Shown: piece by piece, positions 17,608 to 26,113 of the stretch
Numbering within the stretch: the stretch's first letter is position 1
How the letters are laid out: each line of letters starts with the position of its first letter
From: Prevotellaceae bacterium UBA6858
Lineage (GTDB): Bacteria > Bacteroidota > Bacteroidia > Bacteroidales > Bacteroidaceae
Length of the DNA: 63,481 nt
Assembly (NCBI GenBank): GCA_002451695.1
Contig: DKDC01000016.1
Span: forward strand, 50,950-114,430
Direction of reading: 5' to 3'
Notes under the pieces: generated by a model
Database searches by the model: none
The model's input: only the letters and a program-made list of their open reading frames with translations
What the model was told of the DNA's origin: nothing
Translations under genes and position numbers: made by a program

Positions 17608-17637
17608 CCCTCCGCACAGAGTTTTCTGTGCGGAGGG
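17608..17637 (-). terminator. Rho-independent terminator of the sigma factor gene
   Basis: CCCTCCGCACAGA (17608-17620) pairs perfectly with TCTGTGCGGAGGG (17625-17637) around a four-base loop. On the minus strand the stem is followed by GTTTGTTTTTTG, a good U-tract. Confidence 0.85.
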
Positions 17638-17678
17638 CCGTGTTGTCTTTTGACTTACTTCCTAAAATTGCGATGACC

Positions 17679-18539
17679 TTATCCCAGATACTTTGTCAGG
17701 ATGTTAATGTTCGCGTCATCGCGCAAGCGCCTCAAGGCGCGTTCCTTAATCTGACGCACACGCTCGCGCGTCAAGTTCAGCGAGTTCGCCACTTCTTCGG
17801 CAGTCATTTCGTTGCATCCTATTCCGAACAGCATTTTAAGCACTTCCTGCTCGCGCCCTGAAAGAGTGCTCAACGCCGCATCAAGATCTTTTGACAAAGA
17901 CTCCCGCTCCATGTTGTTGTCAGTCGCAGGTGCGTCCTCGTCGGTCATGATGTCGATAAGGGAGTTCGAGTCATCGTCCTGAAACGGTGCGTCAACCGAA
18001 ACTTTCTTGCCGTTTGTGCCGAGAGCCTCCCTCACCTTGCCTTCGTCGGTGTCGAGAATTTCCGCGAGTTCCTGCACCGAGGGGCGGCGTTCGTTGGCCT
18101 GCTCGAAATTCACGACGGCCTTGGCAAGTTTGCTTTGGAAGCCCACCTGGTTCAGCGGCATGCGCACAATGCGGCTTTGCTCCGAGATTGCCTGCAGTAT
18201 GCTCTGGCGAATCCACCATACGGCGTAGGATATGAACTTGAAGCCTCTGGTTTCGTCAAACTTCTGCGCCGCCTTTATGAGACCGAGGTTTCCCTCGTCT
18301 ATAAGGTCGTTGAGCGCGAGCCCTTGGTTTTGATACTGCTTTGCAACACTCACTACAAACCGCAGGTTTGCGCGTGTGAGCTTGTCAAGAGCCCTGCGGT
18401 CTCCCTTGTGGATTTTCTGGGCGAGTTCCACCTCTTCATCGGTGGAAATGAGTTCCTCACGGCCTATTTCCACGAGATACTTGTCAAGCGCGGCGTTCTG
18501 CCGGTTAGTGATGCTTTTGTTGATTTTTAGTTGCCTCAT
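17679..18539 (-). CDS. rpoD: Primary RNA polymerase sigma factor (Bacteroides type)
   Basis: A 286-residue sigma-70 protein with regions 1.2, 2, 3 and 4 but no region 1.1, the short form typical of the Bacteroidota primary sigma. Region 2 contains LIDEGNLGLIKAAQKFD and FKFISYAVWWIRQSI, and region 4.2 contains the helix-turn-helix NLTRERVRQIKERALRRL. It directs RNA polymerase to TAnnTTTG promoters, which occur throughout this window. It diverges from the Smr gene, and the two face-to-face promoters lie within 18541-18692. A strong terminator follows. Confidence 0.95.
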   Translation of the reverse strand: MRQLKINKSITNRQNAALDKYLVEIGREELISTDEEVELAQKIHKGDRRALDKLTRANLRFVVSVAKQYQNQGLALNDLIDEGNLGLIKAAQKFDETRGFKFISYAVWWIRQSILQAISEQSRIVRMPLNQVGFQSKLAKAVVNFEQANERRPSVQELAEILDTDEGKVREALGTNGKKVSVDAPFQDDDSNSLIDIMTDEDAPATDNNMERESLSKDLDAALSTLSGREQEVLKMLFGIGCNEMTAEEVANSLNLTRERVRQIKERALRRLRDDANINILTKYLG

Positions 18540-18556
18540 AATATTCCAAAAGTGCG

Positions 18557-18564
18557 CAAAAATA
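18557..18564 (-). promoter_or_regulatory. Promoter -7 element (TATTTTTG) for rpoD
   Basis: On the minus strand TATTTTTG followed by CGC matches the consensus, 17 bases upstream of the start codon, implying a very short leader. Confidence 0.5.
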
Positions 18565-18660
18565 CGATTTTATCCTGATATACCAAAGATGTGAACGCGC
18601 TTTTTCTGAATTTATTATGCAGAACGTCCCACTTCCGTTGTTTTTGTTGCGGGAAATGAC

Positions 18661-18668
18661 TACTTTTG
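18661..18668 (+). promoter_or_regulatory. Promoter -7 element (TACTTTTG) for the Smr gene
   Basis: TACTTTTG followed by CC matches the consensus, 24 bases before the ATG at 18693, and argues against using the upstream in-frame start at 18666. Confidence 0.5.
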
Positions 18669-18692
18669 CCCGAAACAAATGAATTTAAGGCG

Positions 18693-19793
18693 ATGAAAAT
18701 AGGAGATACCGTAAGATTTTTGAAAGAGGTTGGCGGCGGAAGGGTTTCCGGCTTCCAGGACAAATACACCGTACTGGTTGAGGATGCCGACGGCTTTGAA
18801 ATCCCCATGCCCATAAGCGAGGTTGTTGTTGAGGGAGGCGAAAGCTACGAGGGCGGAACTTGGGCAAAGCGCAAGGAGGAGCAGAAGGCAAAGTCGCAGG
18901 ACGCCCCGAAAGCCGCGCAGCCCGAAACCGCGCCCTTGGGGAAAGCCGCAGACGGGAAGCCGAAATTCCGCCCCGCCCCGCTTGAACGCCGCGACGGCGA
19001 GAGGCTGAACGTATATCTGGCTTTCATTCCAAACACGCCCGACAATATGGTGGAGACCACTTTCGACGCATACATAATAAACGACAGCAACTATTTCATA
19101 ACCCTCACGTGGCTTTCGGCACAGGGCACGGCTTGGCGCGCACGCTACGGCGGCACGGTAGAACCGAACACCAAGGAGTTTCTCGAGGAAATAAGCCGGG
19201 AGCAGATTGACGGCATATCGCGCATCGCCATCCAGATGATTGCCTACAAGCGCGAGAAGCCCTTCGCCCTAAAGCCGGCGATAAGCGTGGAGATGCGCAT
19301 CGACGGCGCCAAGTTCTACAAGGCAGGGGCTTTCAAGCAGAGCCTGTTCTTCGAGGAGCCCGCACTCGTACTCGATGCAGTCAAGGACGACGAGCCTGTG
19401 CGCACAATGTTTGCCGACGCAGGACAAATACGCGAAGCCCTTATGGGGAAAAAGGAGGGGGAAACGGCAGCGAAACACCCCGCAAGCGAGCCTGCAAGAG
19501 TGAAAAAGGAGAACGAGGTAGAGGTGAACCTGCACGGCTACGCCCTGTTCGACTCCACAAAAGGGCTTTCAAATGCCGACATACTGAACCGCCAACTGCA
19601 AGAGGTGCGCGACACGATGGAGAAGTACAAGCGCAAGAAAGGAATGCGCATCGTGTTCATCCACGGCAAGGGCGAGGGAGTGCTGCGTGCCGAGGTGCTG
19701 CGCGAGCTGAAACGCCACTACCCCTCATGCGCCACGCAGGACGCCTCGTTCCAGGAATACGGCTTCGGCGCAACGCTCGTTACCGTAAAATAA
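18693..19793 (+). CDS. DUF2027 and Smr domain protein
   Basis: The 366-residue product has an N-terminal DUF2027 region (MKIGDTVRFLKEVGGGRVSG..., SH3-like), a charged linker about 55-95, a central beta-rich part and a C-terminal Smr domain. The Smr domain shows the LHGYALFDSTKGLSN motif and the IVFIHGKGEGVL loop of MutS2/Smr nucleases. Smr domains cleave or bind nucleic acids, in some proteins at collided ribosomes; the role of the Bacteroidota DUF2027-Smr form is not established. The ATG at 18693 gives the conserved start. Confidence 0.88.
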   Translation: MKIGDTVRFLKEVGGGRVSGFQDKYTVLVEDADGFEIPMPISEVVVEGGESYEGGTWAKRKEEQKAKSQDAPKAAQPETAPLGKAADGKPKFRPAPLERRDGERLNVYLAFIPNTPDNMVETTFDAYIINDSNYFITLTWLSAQGTAWRARYGGTVEPNTKEFLEEISREQIDGISRIAIQMIAYKREKPFALKPAISVEMRIDGAKFYKAGAFKQSLFFEEPALVLDAVKDDEPVRTMFADAGQIREALMGKKEGETAAKHPASEPARVKKENEVEVNLHGYALFDSTKGLSNADILNRQLQEVRDTMEKYKRKKGMRIVFIHGKGEGVLRAEVLRELKRHYPSCATQDASFQEYGFGATLVTVK

Positions 19794-19827
19794 AAACACG
19801 CAGTTTTTGCGGCAGCAGCGAGACGTG

Positions 19828-19995
19828 CGGGGCGTATGCAATGCGCAACTGCAAATGGCGCAAGCCCCAAACCGGGCTTTATCCCCAAACACCCCGGAAA
19901 CCACATCGGATGTAGGAAAAACCATGTCCTATGCAGGAAAAATTATGTCTGATGTAATTTAAACTACATCAGACCTTTTTCCGACCATATGCAAC
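19828..19995 (-). repeat. Dispersed 21-bp-unit repeat, copy E (full length)
   Basis: A reverse copy: degenerate GGGGCGTATGCAATGCGC at the left, GCAAATGGCGC box at 19851-19860, then units ending in CTACATCAGACC followed by a T-run at 19976-19980. The last two units pair as GTCTGATGTA (19947-19956) with TACATCAGAC (19965-19974). It lies between the convergent Smr and TorF genes. The rest of 19996-20119 shows nothing recognised. Confidence 0.78.
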
Positions 19996-20119
19996 ACGTT
20001 GAAATCCATGTGATTACAAAGGAAAGCCCTTTGAGGGGCAATTCGTTGGCAATCAACCCTTTGCCACAGCACACACCGCCCTCCTAATTCTCTGCACACA
20101 AAGCCGCAAACACAAAAAA

Positions 20120-20153
20120 CAGGCGGCAGCCTTTCGCCAAAGACCGCCGCCTG
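20120..20153 (-). terminator. Terminator of the glnB-amtB-porin operon
   Basis: CAGGCGGC (20120-20127) pairs with GCCGCCTG (20146-20153) around an 18-base loop. On the minus strand the stem is followed by TTTTTTG. Confidence 0.7.
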
Positions 20154-20182
20154 AAAAACAATTGAAACTTAATATGTGTAAC

Positions 20183-20896
20183 TTATGGAGTTACCGTTAT
20201 GCCGCACAGCAAATACGCCGCCTGACTGCTGGGATTTGCCGCAACGCCCGCAAAAACCGAAGGGCTGAACTTTGAGCTGATTGCCAGCTCCTTCGTGGCT
20301 TTGAGCGAGAGGTTGGTTATGGCAAAGCGGTTCGGGGCCTCACTGTAAAAGCTCGTGCCGTATGGCACGCAGCCAACAGCAGCGTTCCACTCGCAGCCAA
20401 CAGCCTTGAAAGGCGCGGACAGCTCGGCGTAGCTCGAGTAGGCGCGGTGGCCGTGGCGTGTCAGACCGTCGCTTCCGGCAAAGTTGGTGTACCACTGGAA
20501 GTTCACCACGCCGAAATCATAGCCCACATTCGCCTCAAAGGTGTGCGCCGTGGAATGCGCGCCGTAAACAAAATACTTGTCGCCGGCGGTGTCGAACCAG
20601 TAATCGGTTATGCCTATGTTGAAGCCGCCGACCGTATAGGCGAGTGTCAGGTCGAATTCCTTTGTGTCCTTGGGGCGGCTAAGCCCCACGCTGCCCCAGG
20701 CCGTAAGGCTCAAGCCCTTGTAGGAAACGCCGAGGGTCGGTTGCAGGCTCACTTCGCCCAATTTCTGGCCGCGCCATATATACTGGTTCACAATGTCCGT
20801 CCCCATTGAAAGTTCGGGGGCATCCTGTGCCACCACAGGCAGCGCCGCCATTGCCAAAACGGCAGAAAGCATCAAATTCACAAAATTTCTTTTCAT
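20183..20896 (-). CDS. TorF-like outer-membrane beta-barrel protein
   Basis: The 237-residue protein has a signal peptide (about 1-23, ending VVAQ) and then alternating amphipathic strands rich in Tyr, Trp and Gly, beginning MGTDIVNQYIWRGQKLG. This pattern matches the TorF family of putative porins. It is the last gene of a glnB-amtB cluster, 22 bases after amtB, so it may admit ammonium or other small nitrogen compounds across the outer membrane; that role is inferred from context only. Confidence 0.72.
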   Translation of the reverse strand: MKRNFVNLMLSAVLAMAALPVVAQDAPELSMGTDIVNQYIWRGQKLGEVSLQPTLGVSYKGLSLTAWGSVGLSRPKDTKEFDLTLAYTVGGFNIGITDYWFDTAGDKYFVYGAHSTAHTFEANVGYDFGVVNFQWYTNFAGSDGLTRHGHRAYSSYAELSAPFKAVGCEWNAAVGCVPYGTSFYSEAPNRFAITNLSLKATKELAISSKFSPSVFAGVAANPSSQAAYLLCGITVTP

Positions 20897-20918
20897 AATC
20901 TTTTCTTTTAGCAGGTTA

Positions 20919-22187
20919 TCAGTTGTAGGCAGCCTCTCCGTGCTCGTAGATGTCGAGACCTTCCTCCTCTATGCGCTTCGTTACGCGCAGTCCCACAGTC
21001 TTCTTTATGATGAGGAACAATGCAAAGCCCGTAGCGGCAGCCCAGACGTCTATCACGAGTATTCCGAAAGCCTGCGCGCCGAGGAAACCGAAGCCGTGTC
21101 CGTAGAACAAGCCGTCGCTGACGCCAAGCAAGCCGGTCATAAGCGTGCCGATGATGCCGCACACACCGTGGACAGAGCTTGCGCCCACAGGGTCGTCAAC
21201 ATGAAGCTTCTTGTCGATGAACTCGATTGAGAACACAAGCACCGTGCCGCACACCAAGCCTATGATCACAGCCCCGAGCGGGGACACAAGGTCGCAGCCG
21301 GCGGTTATTCCCACAAGTCCTGCAAGAATACCGTTGAGGGTGAGAGAAAGCGAGGGCTTGCCATACTTGAACCAGCTCACAGCCATTGTGGCAACCCCGC
21401 CCGCAGCGGCGGCAAGGTTTGTGGTGAGGAACACGTGGCTTATGGCAACGCGGTTTGCCTCGCCCGAAGCGGCAAGCTGCGAACCGGGGTTGAAGCCGAA
21501 CCACCCGAACCAGAGTATGAACACGCCTATCGCCGCAAGGCTGAGGCTGTGACCGGGAATGGCGCGGCTCTTGCCGTCCTTGCCGTATTTGCCAAGGCGC
21601 GGGCCGAGAATAAGAGCCCCCACAAAAGCAAGCACACCGCCGACGGAATGCACAACCGCACTGCCAGCAAAGTCGTGGAACGCTATGCCGAACGTGTTCA
21701 TCATGAAGCTGCCCTCCGCACCGTTGCAAAGCCAGCCGCCGCCCCATGTCCAGTGCCCCTCAATGGGGTAGATTATCATGCTTATGAATATGGAATACAC
21801 CATATACATATTGAACTTGGTGCGCTCCGCCATCGCGCCGGAAACTATCGTGGCAGACGTGGCGCAGAACACGGTCTGGAACATCAGGAAGCCCTCGGTG
21901 GGAAGCCCTGCGGGGTGCTTGAAAAACGAAAGGTCGCCAAAGTTGGGCATTCCCATGAACCCATCGCCGTTGCAGCCGAACATGATGCCGAAGCCCACAA
22001 GCCAGAACAGCAGCGAACCCATCATGAAGTCAACAAAGTTCTTGAAAAGGATGTTTGTCGTGTTCTTGCTGCGCGTGAAGCCCGCCTCGCACAACGCAAA
22101 GCCCGGCTGCATGAAAAACACAAGCATCGCCGCAAGCAGCATCCATACTGTATCTAAGGACAATCCCAAATCTTCTATCGGTGTCAT
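20919..22187 (-). CDS. amtB: Ammonium transporter
   Basis: The 422-residue Amt protein conducts NH4+/NH3 across the inner membrane. Eleven hydrophobic segments are apparent. The twin pore histidines are in FAGSAVVHSVGG and GASSVHGVCGIIG, and the family stretch FMQPGFALCEAGF is near the N terminus. It lies between glnB (40 bases upstream) and the TorF-like gene. The PII protein encoded upstream would be expected to block the pore when nitrogen is sufficient. Confidence 0.96.
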   Translation of the reverse strand: MTPIEDLGLSLDTVWMLLAAMLVFFMQPGFALCEAGFTRSKNTTNILFKNFVDFMMGSLLFWLVGFGIMFGCNGDGFMGMPNFGDLSFFKHPAGLPTEGFLMFQTVFCATSATIVSGAMAERTKFNMYMVYSIFISMIIYPIEGHWTWGGGWLCNGAEGSFMMNTFGIAFHDFAGSAVVHSVGGVLAFVGALILGPRLGKYGKDGKSRAIPGHSLSLAAIGVFILWFGWFGFNPGSQLAASGEANRVAISHVFLTTNLAAAAGGVATMAVSWFKYGKPSLSLTLNGILAGLVGITAGCDLVSPLGAVIIGLVCGTVLVFSIEFIDKKLHVDDPVGASSVHGVCGIIGTLMTGLLGVSDGLFYGHGFGFLGAQAFGILVIDVWAAATGFALFLIIKKTVGLRVTKRIEEEGLDIYEHGEAAYN

Positions 22188-22227
22188 TTTAATCTTCTTT
22201 TACTGTTAAACTTCTCGCTTTCGCGCA

Positions 22228-22584
22228 TTACTTTTCTTTTTCTGCGTTGTAAAGGGCAATGTCGCCGCTCTCCCCCGTGCGTATTCGCACGGCGTTCTCC
22301 ACGGGAATGACGAAAATCCTGCCATCGCCTATCTCGCCCGTCCTCGCGGCTTCCTGCACCGCCTTGACCGTGCGCTCCACATTAATGTCGCGCACAACGA
22401 TATTAAGCAGCACCCTTTCAATGCAACTCGTGTCGTACATCACGCCGCGATAGATTCGCGCCTGCCGCATCTTGCCCTCCCCACGAACGTCGTAATAGGA
22501 AAACCATTCGATGTCGGCGTCAAGCAGGGCGTCCTTTACATCCTCGAACTTTGTCTTGCGGATAATTGCTTCAATTTTTTTCAT
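22228..22584 (-). CDS. glnB: PII nitrogen regulatory protein
   Basis: A 118-residue PII signal protein that senses 2-oxoglutarate and ATP/ADP and gates AmtB. The T-loop (about 37-55) keeps the tyrosine equivalent to Tyr51 (YRGVMY, Tyr50 here), although its rest, DTSCIERV, differs from GlnB/GlnK of Proteobacteria. The C-terminal signature TGEIGDGRIFV is at 82-92. First gene of the glnB-amtB-porin operon; whether it should be called GlnB or GlnK cannot be decided by sequence. Confidence 0.93.
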   Translation of the reverse strand: MKKIEAIIRKTKFEDVKDALLDADIEWFSYYDVRGEGKMRQARIYRGVMYDTSCIERVLLNIVVRDINVERTVKAVQEAARTGEIGDGRIFVIPVENAVRIRTGESGDIALYNAEKEK

Positions 22585-22632
22585 TTGTCTTGTTTATTTT
22601 TACAGCGCTGTTATTATGTTTTGTTTTCAAGG

Positions 22633-22640
22633 CAAAATTA
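22633..22640 (-). promoter_or_regulatory. Promoter -7 element (TAATTTTG) for glnB-amtB
   Basis: On the minus strand TAATTTTG followed by CC matches the consensus, 48 bases upstream of glnB. A TTTG at 22657-22660 is a possible -33 box with a 16-base spacer. The divergent stretch 22641-22914 is very AT-rich and holds no gene. Confidence 0.5.
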
Positions 22641-22876
22641 CGACATTTTTCTTTTTCAAAAACTTTTATCCTTTTATTTTGCTCGTTTTATCGAAATAAA
22701 AATTTCAAAACCGCATTATTTTTGCAATCACACTTGCTTTTTGCAAGCATATATTGCAATTCACTTTCTCTTTTCTTGTTATACATTCAAATACACGCCG
22801 TTTGTCTTGAATTTTCTCTCTTTTATTCTCAAAAGAATAGCTTGCCGCCCAATCCGCGTGTTATTGCAACTTTTGC

Positions 22877-22884
22877 TACCTTTG
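22877..22884 (+). promoter_or_regulatory. Promoter -7 element (TACCTTTG) for the TIM-barrel protein
   Basis: TACCTTTG followed by CAAC matches the consensus, 30 bases before the ATG at 22915, and excludes the longer open frame starting at 22585. Confidence 0.5.
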
Positions 22885-22914
22885 CAACAGCATAATTCCA
22901 ACAGACAAAATATC

Positions 22915-24132
22915 ATGAATGCAAAAAAGATTTTAATTCCAGTAATGGCGCTTCTGCTTGCCGCGCCGTCATCGGCAAACGAGAAAATGAAATACAAGAA
23001 CCCCACAGGGAAAGAATTCCCCATTCTTGCGTGGTATTCCATTCTGGGCGACAAGAACCAGACAAAGGAACGCTACCAGGAATTGCGCGAAGCGGGGTTC
23101 AACATTTCGTTCAACCACTTCGGCACTGCCGCCGAACTTGAAAAAGGGCTGGCAGCCTGCAAAGGCACGGGGGTGAAGATTATGGCGACCTGCGGAGAGC
23201 TTGTGAGCAACACCGAAGCCACCGTAAAACGTTTCAAGGACGACCCGTCGATTGCCGGATGGTTTCTGCGCGACGAACCCGTAACCTCCGGCTTTGCCGA
23301 ACTGCGCAAGCTGCGCGACAGGATATACTCCGCCGACAAAAGCCACCTGATGTACCTCAACCTGCTGCCCATTATGGTCGCGCCAAAGGACCTTCTGGCA
23401 GATTCCTACGAGGACTACGTGCAAAGGTTCGTTGACGAGGTGAACATCACGCCCATTTCATACGACATGTACCCTGTTGTGACGGAAAACGGTAAGCCGG
23501 TGCTGCGTCAGGCGTTCTTCGAAAACTTCGAGGTTGCGAGAAAGGTGAGCCTCAGGTGCGGCTATCCGTTCTGGGCGTTCTGCCTGTCAACCGCGCACAC
23601 CCCATACCCCATCCCCTCGGACGCACACCTGCGCATCGAAGCCTTCAGCGCGCTGGCATACGGAGCACAGTGCATACAGTACTTCACCTACTGGACGCCC
23701 GACACCACGACATGGAACTTCCACAACGCGCCGATAGACGAAAACGGCAAGCGAACCGACGTATATTACAGGGTGAAGGAACTAAACAAGGAGATACACG
23801 CGCTCACCAAGGTGTTTCTCGGGGCGCAAGCCACAGACGTGCGCCACACAGGCGACAGCATACCTCCCGGCACAAAAGCCCTGACGCAAATGCCCGACAA
23901 GTTCCAGAGCCTGCAAAGCGACGGCGAGGGCATCCTCGTGTCGCAGCTCGCAAACGGCAAGAGCAGGTACGTAATGCTTTTGAACCGCAGCATCGACAAC
24001 ACGCAGAACATAACGTTCTACCTTGGCGAAAGCGTGAAGCGCATAACCCCCGACGGCGAGGAAAAGCTCAACGTGGGCAGACAGACCGTTACGCTCACAC
24101 CGGGCAACTACGCCATATACAAAATAAAGTAA
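22915..24132 (+). CDS. Secreted TIM-barrel glycosidase-like protein
   Basis: A 405-residue protein with signal peptide (1-21, ending PSSA). The central part looks like a clan GH-A TIM barrel: FPILAWYSI, FNISFNHFG, IAGWFLRDEP (Glu of DEP being the likely acid/base), TPISYDMYPV, FWAFCLS and QCIQYFTYWTP. A small beta domain follows (from about 330). It resembles GH42-related hypothetical proteins of Bacteroides, but I cannot assign a GH family or substrate. It stands alone with its own promoter and a strong shared terminator. Confidence 0.72.
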   Translation: MNAKKILIPVMALLLAAPSSANEKMKYKNPTGKEFPILAWYSILGDKNQTKERYQELREAGFNISFNHFGTAAELEKGLAACKGTGVKIMATCGELVSNTEATVKRFKDDPSIAGWFLRDEPVTSGFAELRKLRDRIYSADKSHLMYLNLLPIMVAPKDLLADSYEDYVQRFVDEVNITPISYDMYPVVTENGKPVLRQAFFENFEVARKVSLRCGYPFWAFCLSTAHTPYPIPSDAHLRIEAFSALAYGAQCIQYFTYWTPDTTTWNFHNAPIDENGKRTDVYYRVKELNKEIHALTKVFLGAQATDVRHTGDSIPPGTKALTQMPDKFQSLQSDGEGILVSQLANGKSRYVMLLNRSIDNTQNITFYLGESVKRITPDGEEKLNVGRQTVTLTPGNYAIYKIK

Positions 24133-24170
24133 CGCGCCCGCAACACAACGCGTGGCGAATTTGCGCCACA

Positions 24171-24217
24171 ATACAAAGCCCCGCCGCCTAAACATTAATG
24201 GCGGCGGGGCTTTGTAT
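24171..24217. terminator. Bidirectional terminator between convergent genes
   Basis: An 18-base perfect stem with a GC-rich core, arms 24171-24188 and 24200-24217, loop of 11 bases. The ends are ATACAAAG/CTTTGTAT, giving a T-containing tail on both strands. It serves the TIM-barrel gene (plus) and the beta-barrel gene (minus). Confidence 0.85.
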
Positions 24218-24237
24218 ATTTACGGTATTATTTCCTG

Positions 24238-24795
24238 TCAGAAAAGATTGAGCAGCAAGCCGCACTTCAGGCTTAGCGCGGGCCTTATTTCCCCGCCCAC
24301 AAAATATCCGCCCAAACTCGCGCCCAACACCCAGCCGCCTTCGGTCTGGCCTTCCGCCCCTATATGCGCAGCCGCCGCAAAGCCGTCCAGCGATTTCGTG
24401 CTGCTCTCTTCCGAAGCCCTCCGCTCCTCGCCGAAGCCGTAGCCCAACAGCACATCGGCATATATCCACTTGTCGCCGCCGTTATATACATACACGCCCG
24501 GACCTGCGCCTATCATGTATTCGCGCATATTGTGCTTGAGCTTGGTTCTCTCCCCGGCATACGTTCCCATATAGCTGCCGTTGTTGATGCCGCTATGTAT
24601 CATGGCAGCCGCAAAAAACCTTTCATTGAAAGCGTAGCGCCCGCCCAAGTTCAGGCACACACCCGACTTGTTGCTCATGCCGGGAAACAGCTCATAGCCG
24701 CCCTGCAGCTCCACATGAGTGTAGTCCTCCTGGGCGAAGCCGCCAGCCCATGCGCATAGAAGCACTGGGAAAAGCAGAAGCCGTTTCAGTCTCAC
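24238..24795 (-). CDS. Small outer-membrane beta-barrel protein
   Basis: The 185-residue product has a signal peptide (1-22, ending GGFAQ) and about eight alternating strands (VELQGGYELFP, GVCLNLGGRYAF, YMIGAGPGVYVY, ADVLLGYGFG, AAAHIGAEG, VLGASLGGYFVG, ALSLKCGLLLNLF). The C-terminal Phe fits a BAM-recognised strand. It overlaps the upstream lipoprotein gene by four bases, so the two are translationally coupled and probably act together at the outer membrane. No specific function is recognised. Confidence 0.75.
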   Translation of the reverse strand: MRLKRLLLFPVLLCAWAGGFAQEDYTHVELQGGYELFPGMSNKSGVCLNLGGRYAFNERFFAAAMIHSGINNGSYMGTYAGERTKLKHNMREYMIGAGPGVYVYNGGDKWIYADVLLGYGFGEERRASEESSTKSLDGFAAAAHIGAEGQTEGGWVLGASLGGYFVGGEIRPALSLKCGLLLNLF

Positions 24796-25448
24796 TTCTT
24801 GCCGGGATTATACAGGTCAGCAATCTTTTTCAGGTCATCCGGCTCTATCTCCTTGCTTTCGAGCTTGGCGCACAAGTCAGGGTCGTCGGCGAGGAACTTC
24901 ACAAGCTGGCTGCGCCAATACTTGTTGCCGCTGCCCTTGTAGCCTATAATGCGTCCGTATTCCTCTCCCGCCTTGCGTGCCACAAAGCAGATGTCGCCGC
25001 CCGCCACGCTGGTAATCACGAGCGAGCCGTCGCGTGGGATGCTGTATTTGTAGCTGCAACTGTAAAACTCCACATGGTCGCCCTGCGCCTCCAGGGCCAT
25101 CCACTGCGGCTTTATCGTCTTCTCCTTTTTTGTGGAGAACATCTTGTTGGTCTTGTAAGGGTGGCATACGAGGAAGTGGCACTTGTCAGTGTGCGTCTTC
25201 TTCCACACTCCGAGCACCTCTATGTCCGTGTTCTTCAGTTTCAGCTTCTGGCCGTCCGCAGTTTTCATGCGCACAGTCTTCGTGTTGCACTTCGGCATCT
25301 TCACGCGCCCCACATACTCCGTGCCGTCCTTCATCACCACGCGCCCCTCCTCTCGGTCGGTGGCGTCTTTCACAACGCTGTATATCTGGCAGCCGCACAG
25401 CAAATACGCCGCACAGCAAAGCAGCGCTGTCAATCTGATTTTTTTCAT
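24792..25448 (-). CDS. Lipoprotein with Sm/SH3-like domain
   Basis: The 218-residue protein has a lipobox (LLCGC, Cys20). Residues about 30-85 (GRVVMKDGTEYVGRVKMP...TVRMKTADGQKLKLKNTDIEVLGVWK) form a short beta-barrel-like motif in which a first strand with DGTEY-G is followed by an I-x-x-x-DI edge. The C-terminal half is charged and contains a short DLKKIADLY helix. First gene of a two-gene operon with the beta-barrel. Function unknown. Confidence 0.72.
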   Translation of the reverse strand: MKKIRLTALLCCAAYLLCGCQIYSVVKDATDREEGRVVMKDGTEYVGRVKMPKCNTKTVRMKTADGQKLKLKNTDIEVLGVWKKTHTDKCHFLVCHPYKTNKMFSTKKEKTIKPQWMALEAQGDHVEFYSCSYKYSIPRDGSLVITSVAGGDICFVARKAGEEYGRIIGYKGSGNKYWRSQLVKFLADDPDLCAKLESKEIEPDDLKKIADLYNPGKK

Positions 25449-25556
25449 GCCTTAACTATGTTTTCAGTTATTTACTTCTGTTAATGTCCCGGATTGCCGG
25501 GTGTAAGGATTTCCGCCCGCATTTGCCGCAGCAGACAAACCCGGAAACAACCCATG

Positions 25557-25564
25557 CAAATTTA
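25557..25564 (-). promoter_or_regulatory. Promoter -7 element (TAAATTTG) for the lipoprotein operon
   Basis: On the minus strand TAAATTTG followed by CATG matches the consensus, 108 bases upstream of the lipoprotein start. Confidence 0.45.
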
Positions 25565-25630
25565 CTGTTAAAAAAGCAAAAACCGAAAGTTTCGCGCAAG
25601 AAACACGCATTATATGCCGGAAACCCATTA

Positions 25631-25639
25631 CCCCCCCCC
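25631..25639. repeat. Homopolymeric C9 tract upstream of the lipoprotein promoter
   Basis: Nine consecutive C residues, the longest G/C run noticed in the window, about 70 bases upstream of the -7 element of the lipoprotein operon. Runs of this kind can change length by slippage. Confidence 0.6.
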
Positions 25640-25823
25640 ATTTTGCAAACCGCACTGCTCAAATCCGCCGCAAAAATTCACTGCCGCCCAAGCCCGTGCA
25701 GCCCGACCGGCAAAATGACAAGCAAAAAAGGCAACACGCCTCAAACTATGCAATGCAATATGCAAACACACGCCATTACAACCATCACAAAACAAAAACA
25801 GGCCAACATTTCCCCAACACCCC

Positions 25824-25936
25824 CAAAACTACATTTGATGCAGGAAAAACTACATAGGACATAGGAAAAATTATATCAGACATAATCCAAACTACATCAG
25901 ACCTTTTTTCGCCGATTTCAAACTCCTGAAAAACAA
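25824..25936 (-). repeat. Dispersed 21-bp-unit repeat, copy F
   Basis: A reverse copy with units ACTACATTTGATGCAGGAAA, ACTACATAGGACATAGGAAA, TTATATCAGACATAATCCAA and ACTACATCAGACC, then a T-run and the leader complement CTGAAAAACAAAA. It has no GGGCGTAT palindrome. It lies in the divergent region 25449-26285, otherwise without a gene. Confidence 0.8.
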
Positions 25937-26113
25937 AAGCTTACCAAGTCTTGACTTAATCCGATAACCCTTTGTTAATCAAAAGGTTGCAAAATCCCCA
26001 CATTCAAGCCCGCAAATTGCCGCGCAAACGCATGGTATCGAAAATTTGCGCTTAATCAGTCGTCACTTAAAAACAGACACGCATACATTTGATTGAAAAT
26101 TTATCTTCCACAT

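Noticed and set aside
22585..22914. Upstream extension of the TIM-barrel gene
   Set aside because: The extension is AT-rich and precedes a promoter element and a signal peptide start at 22915.
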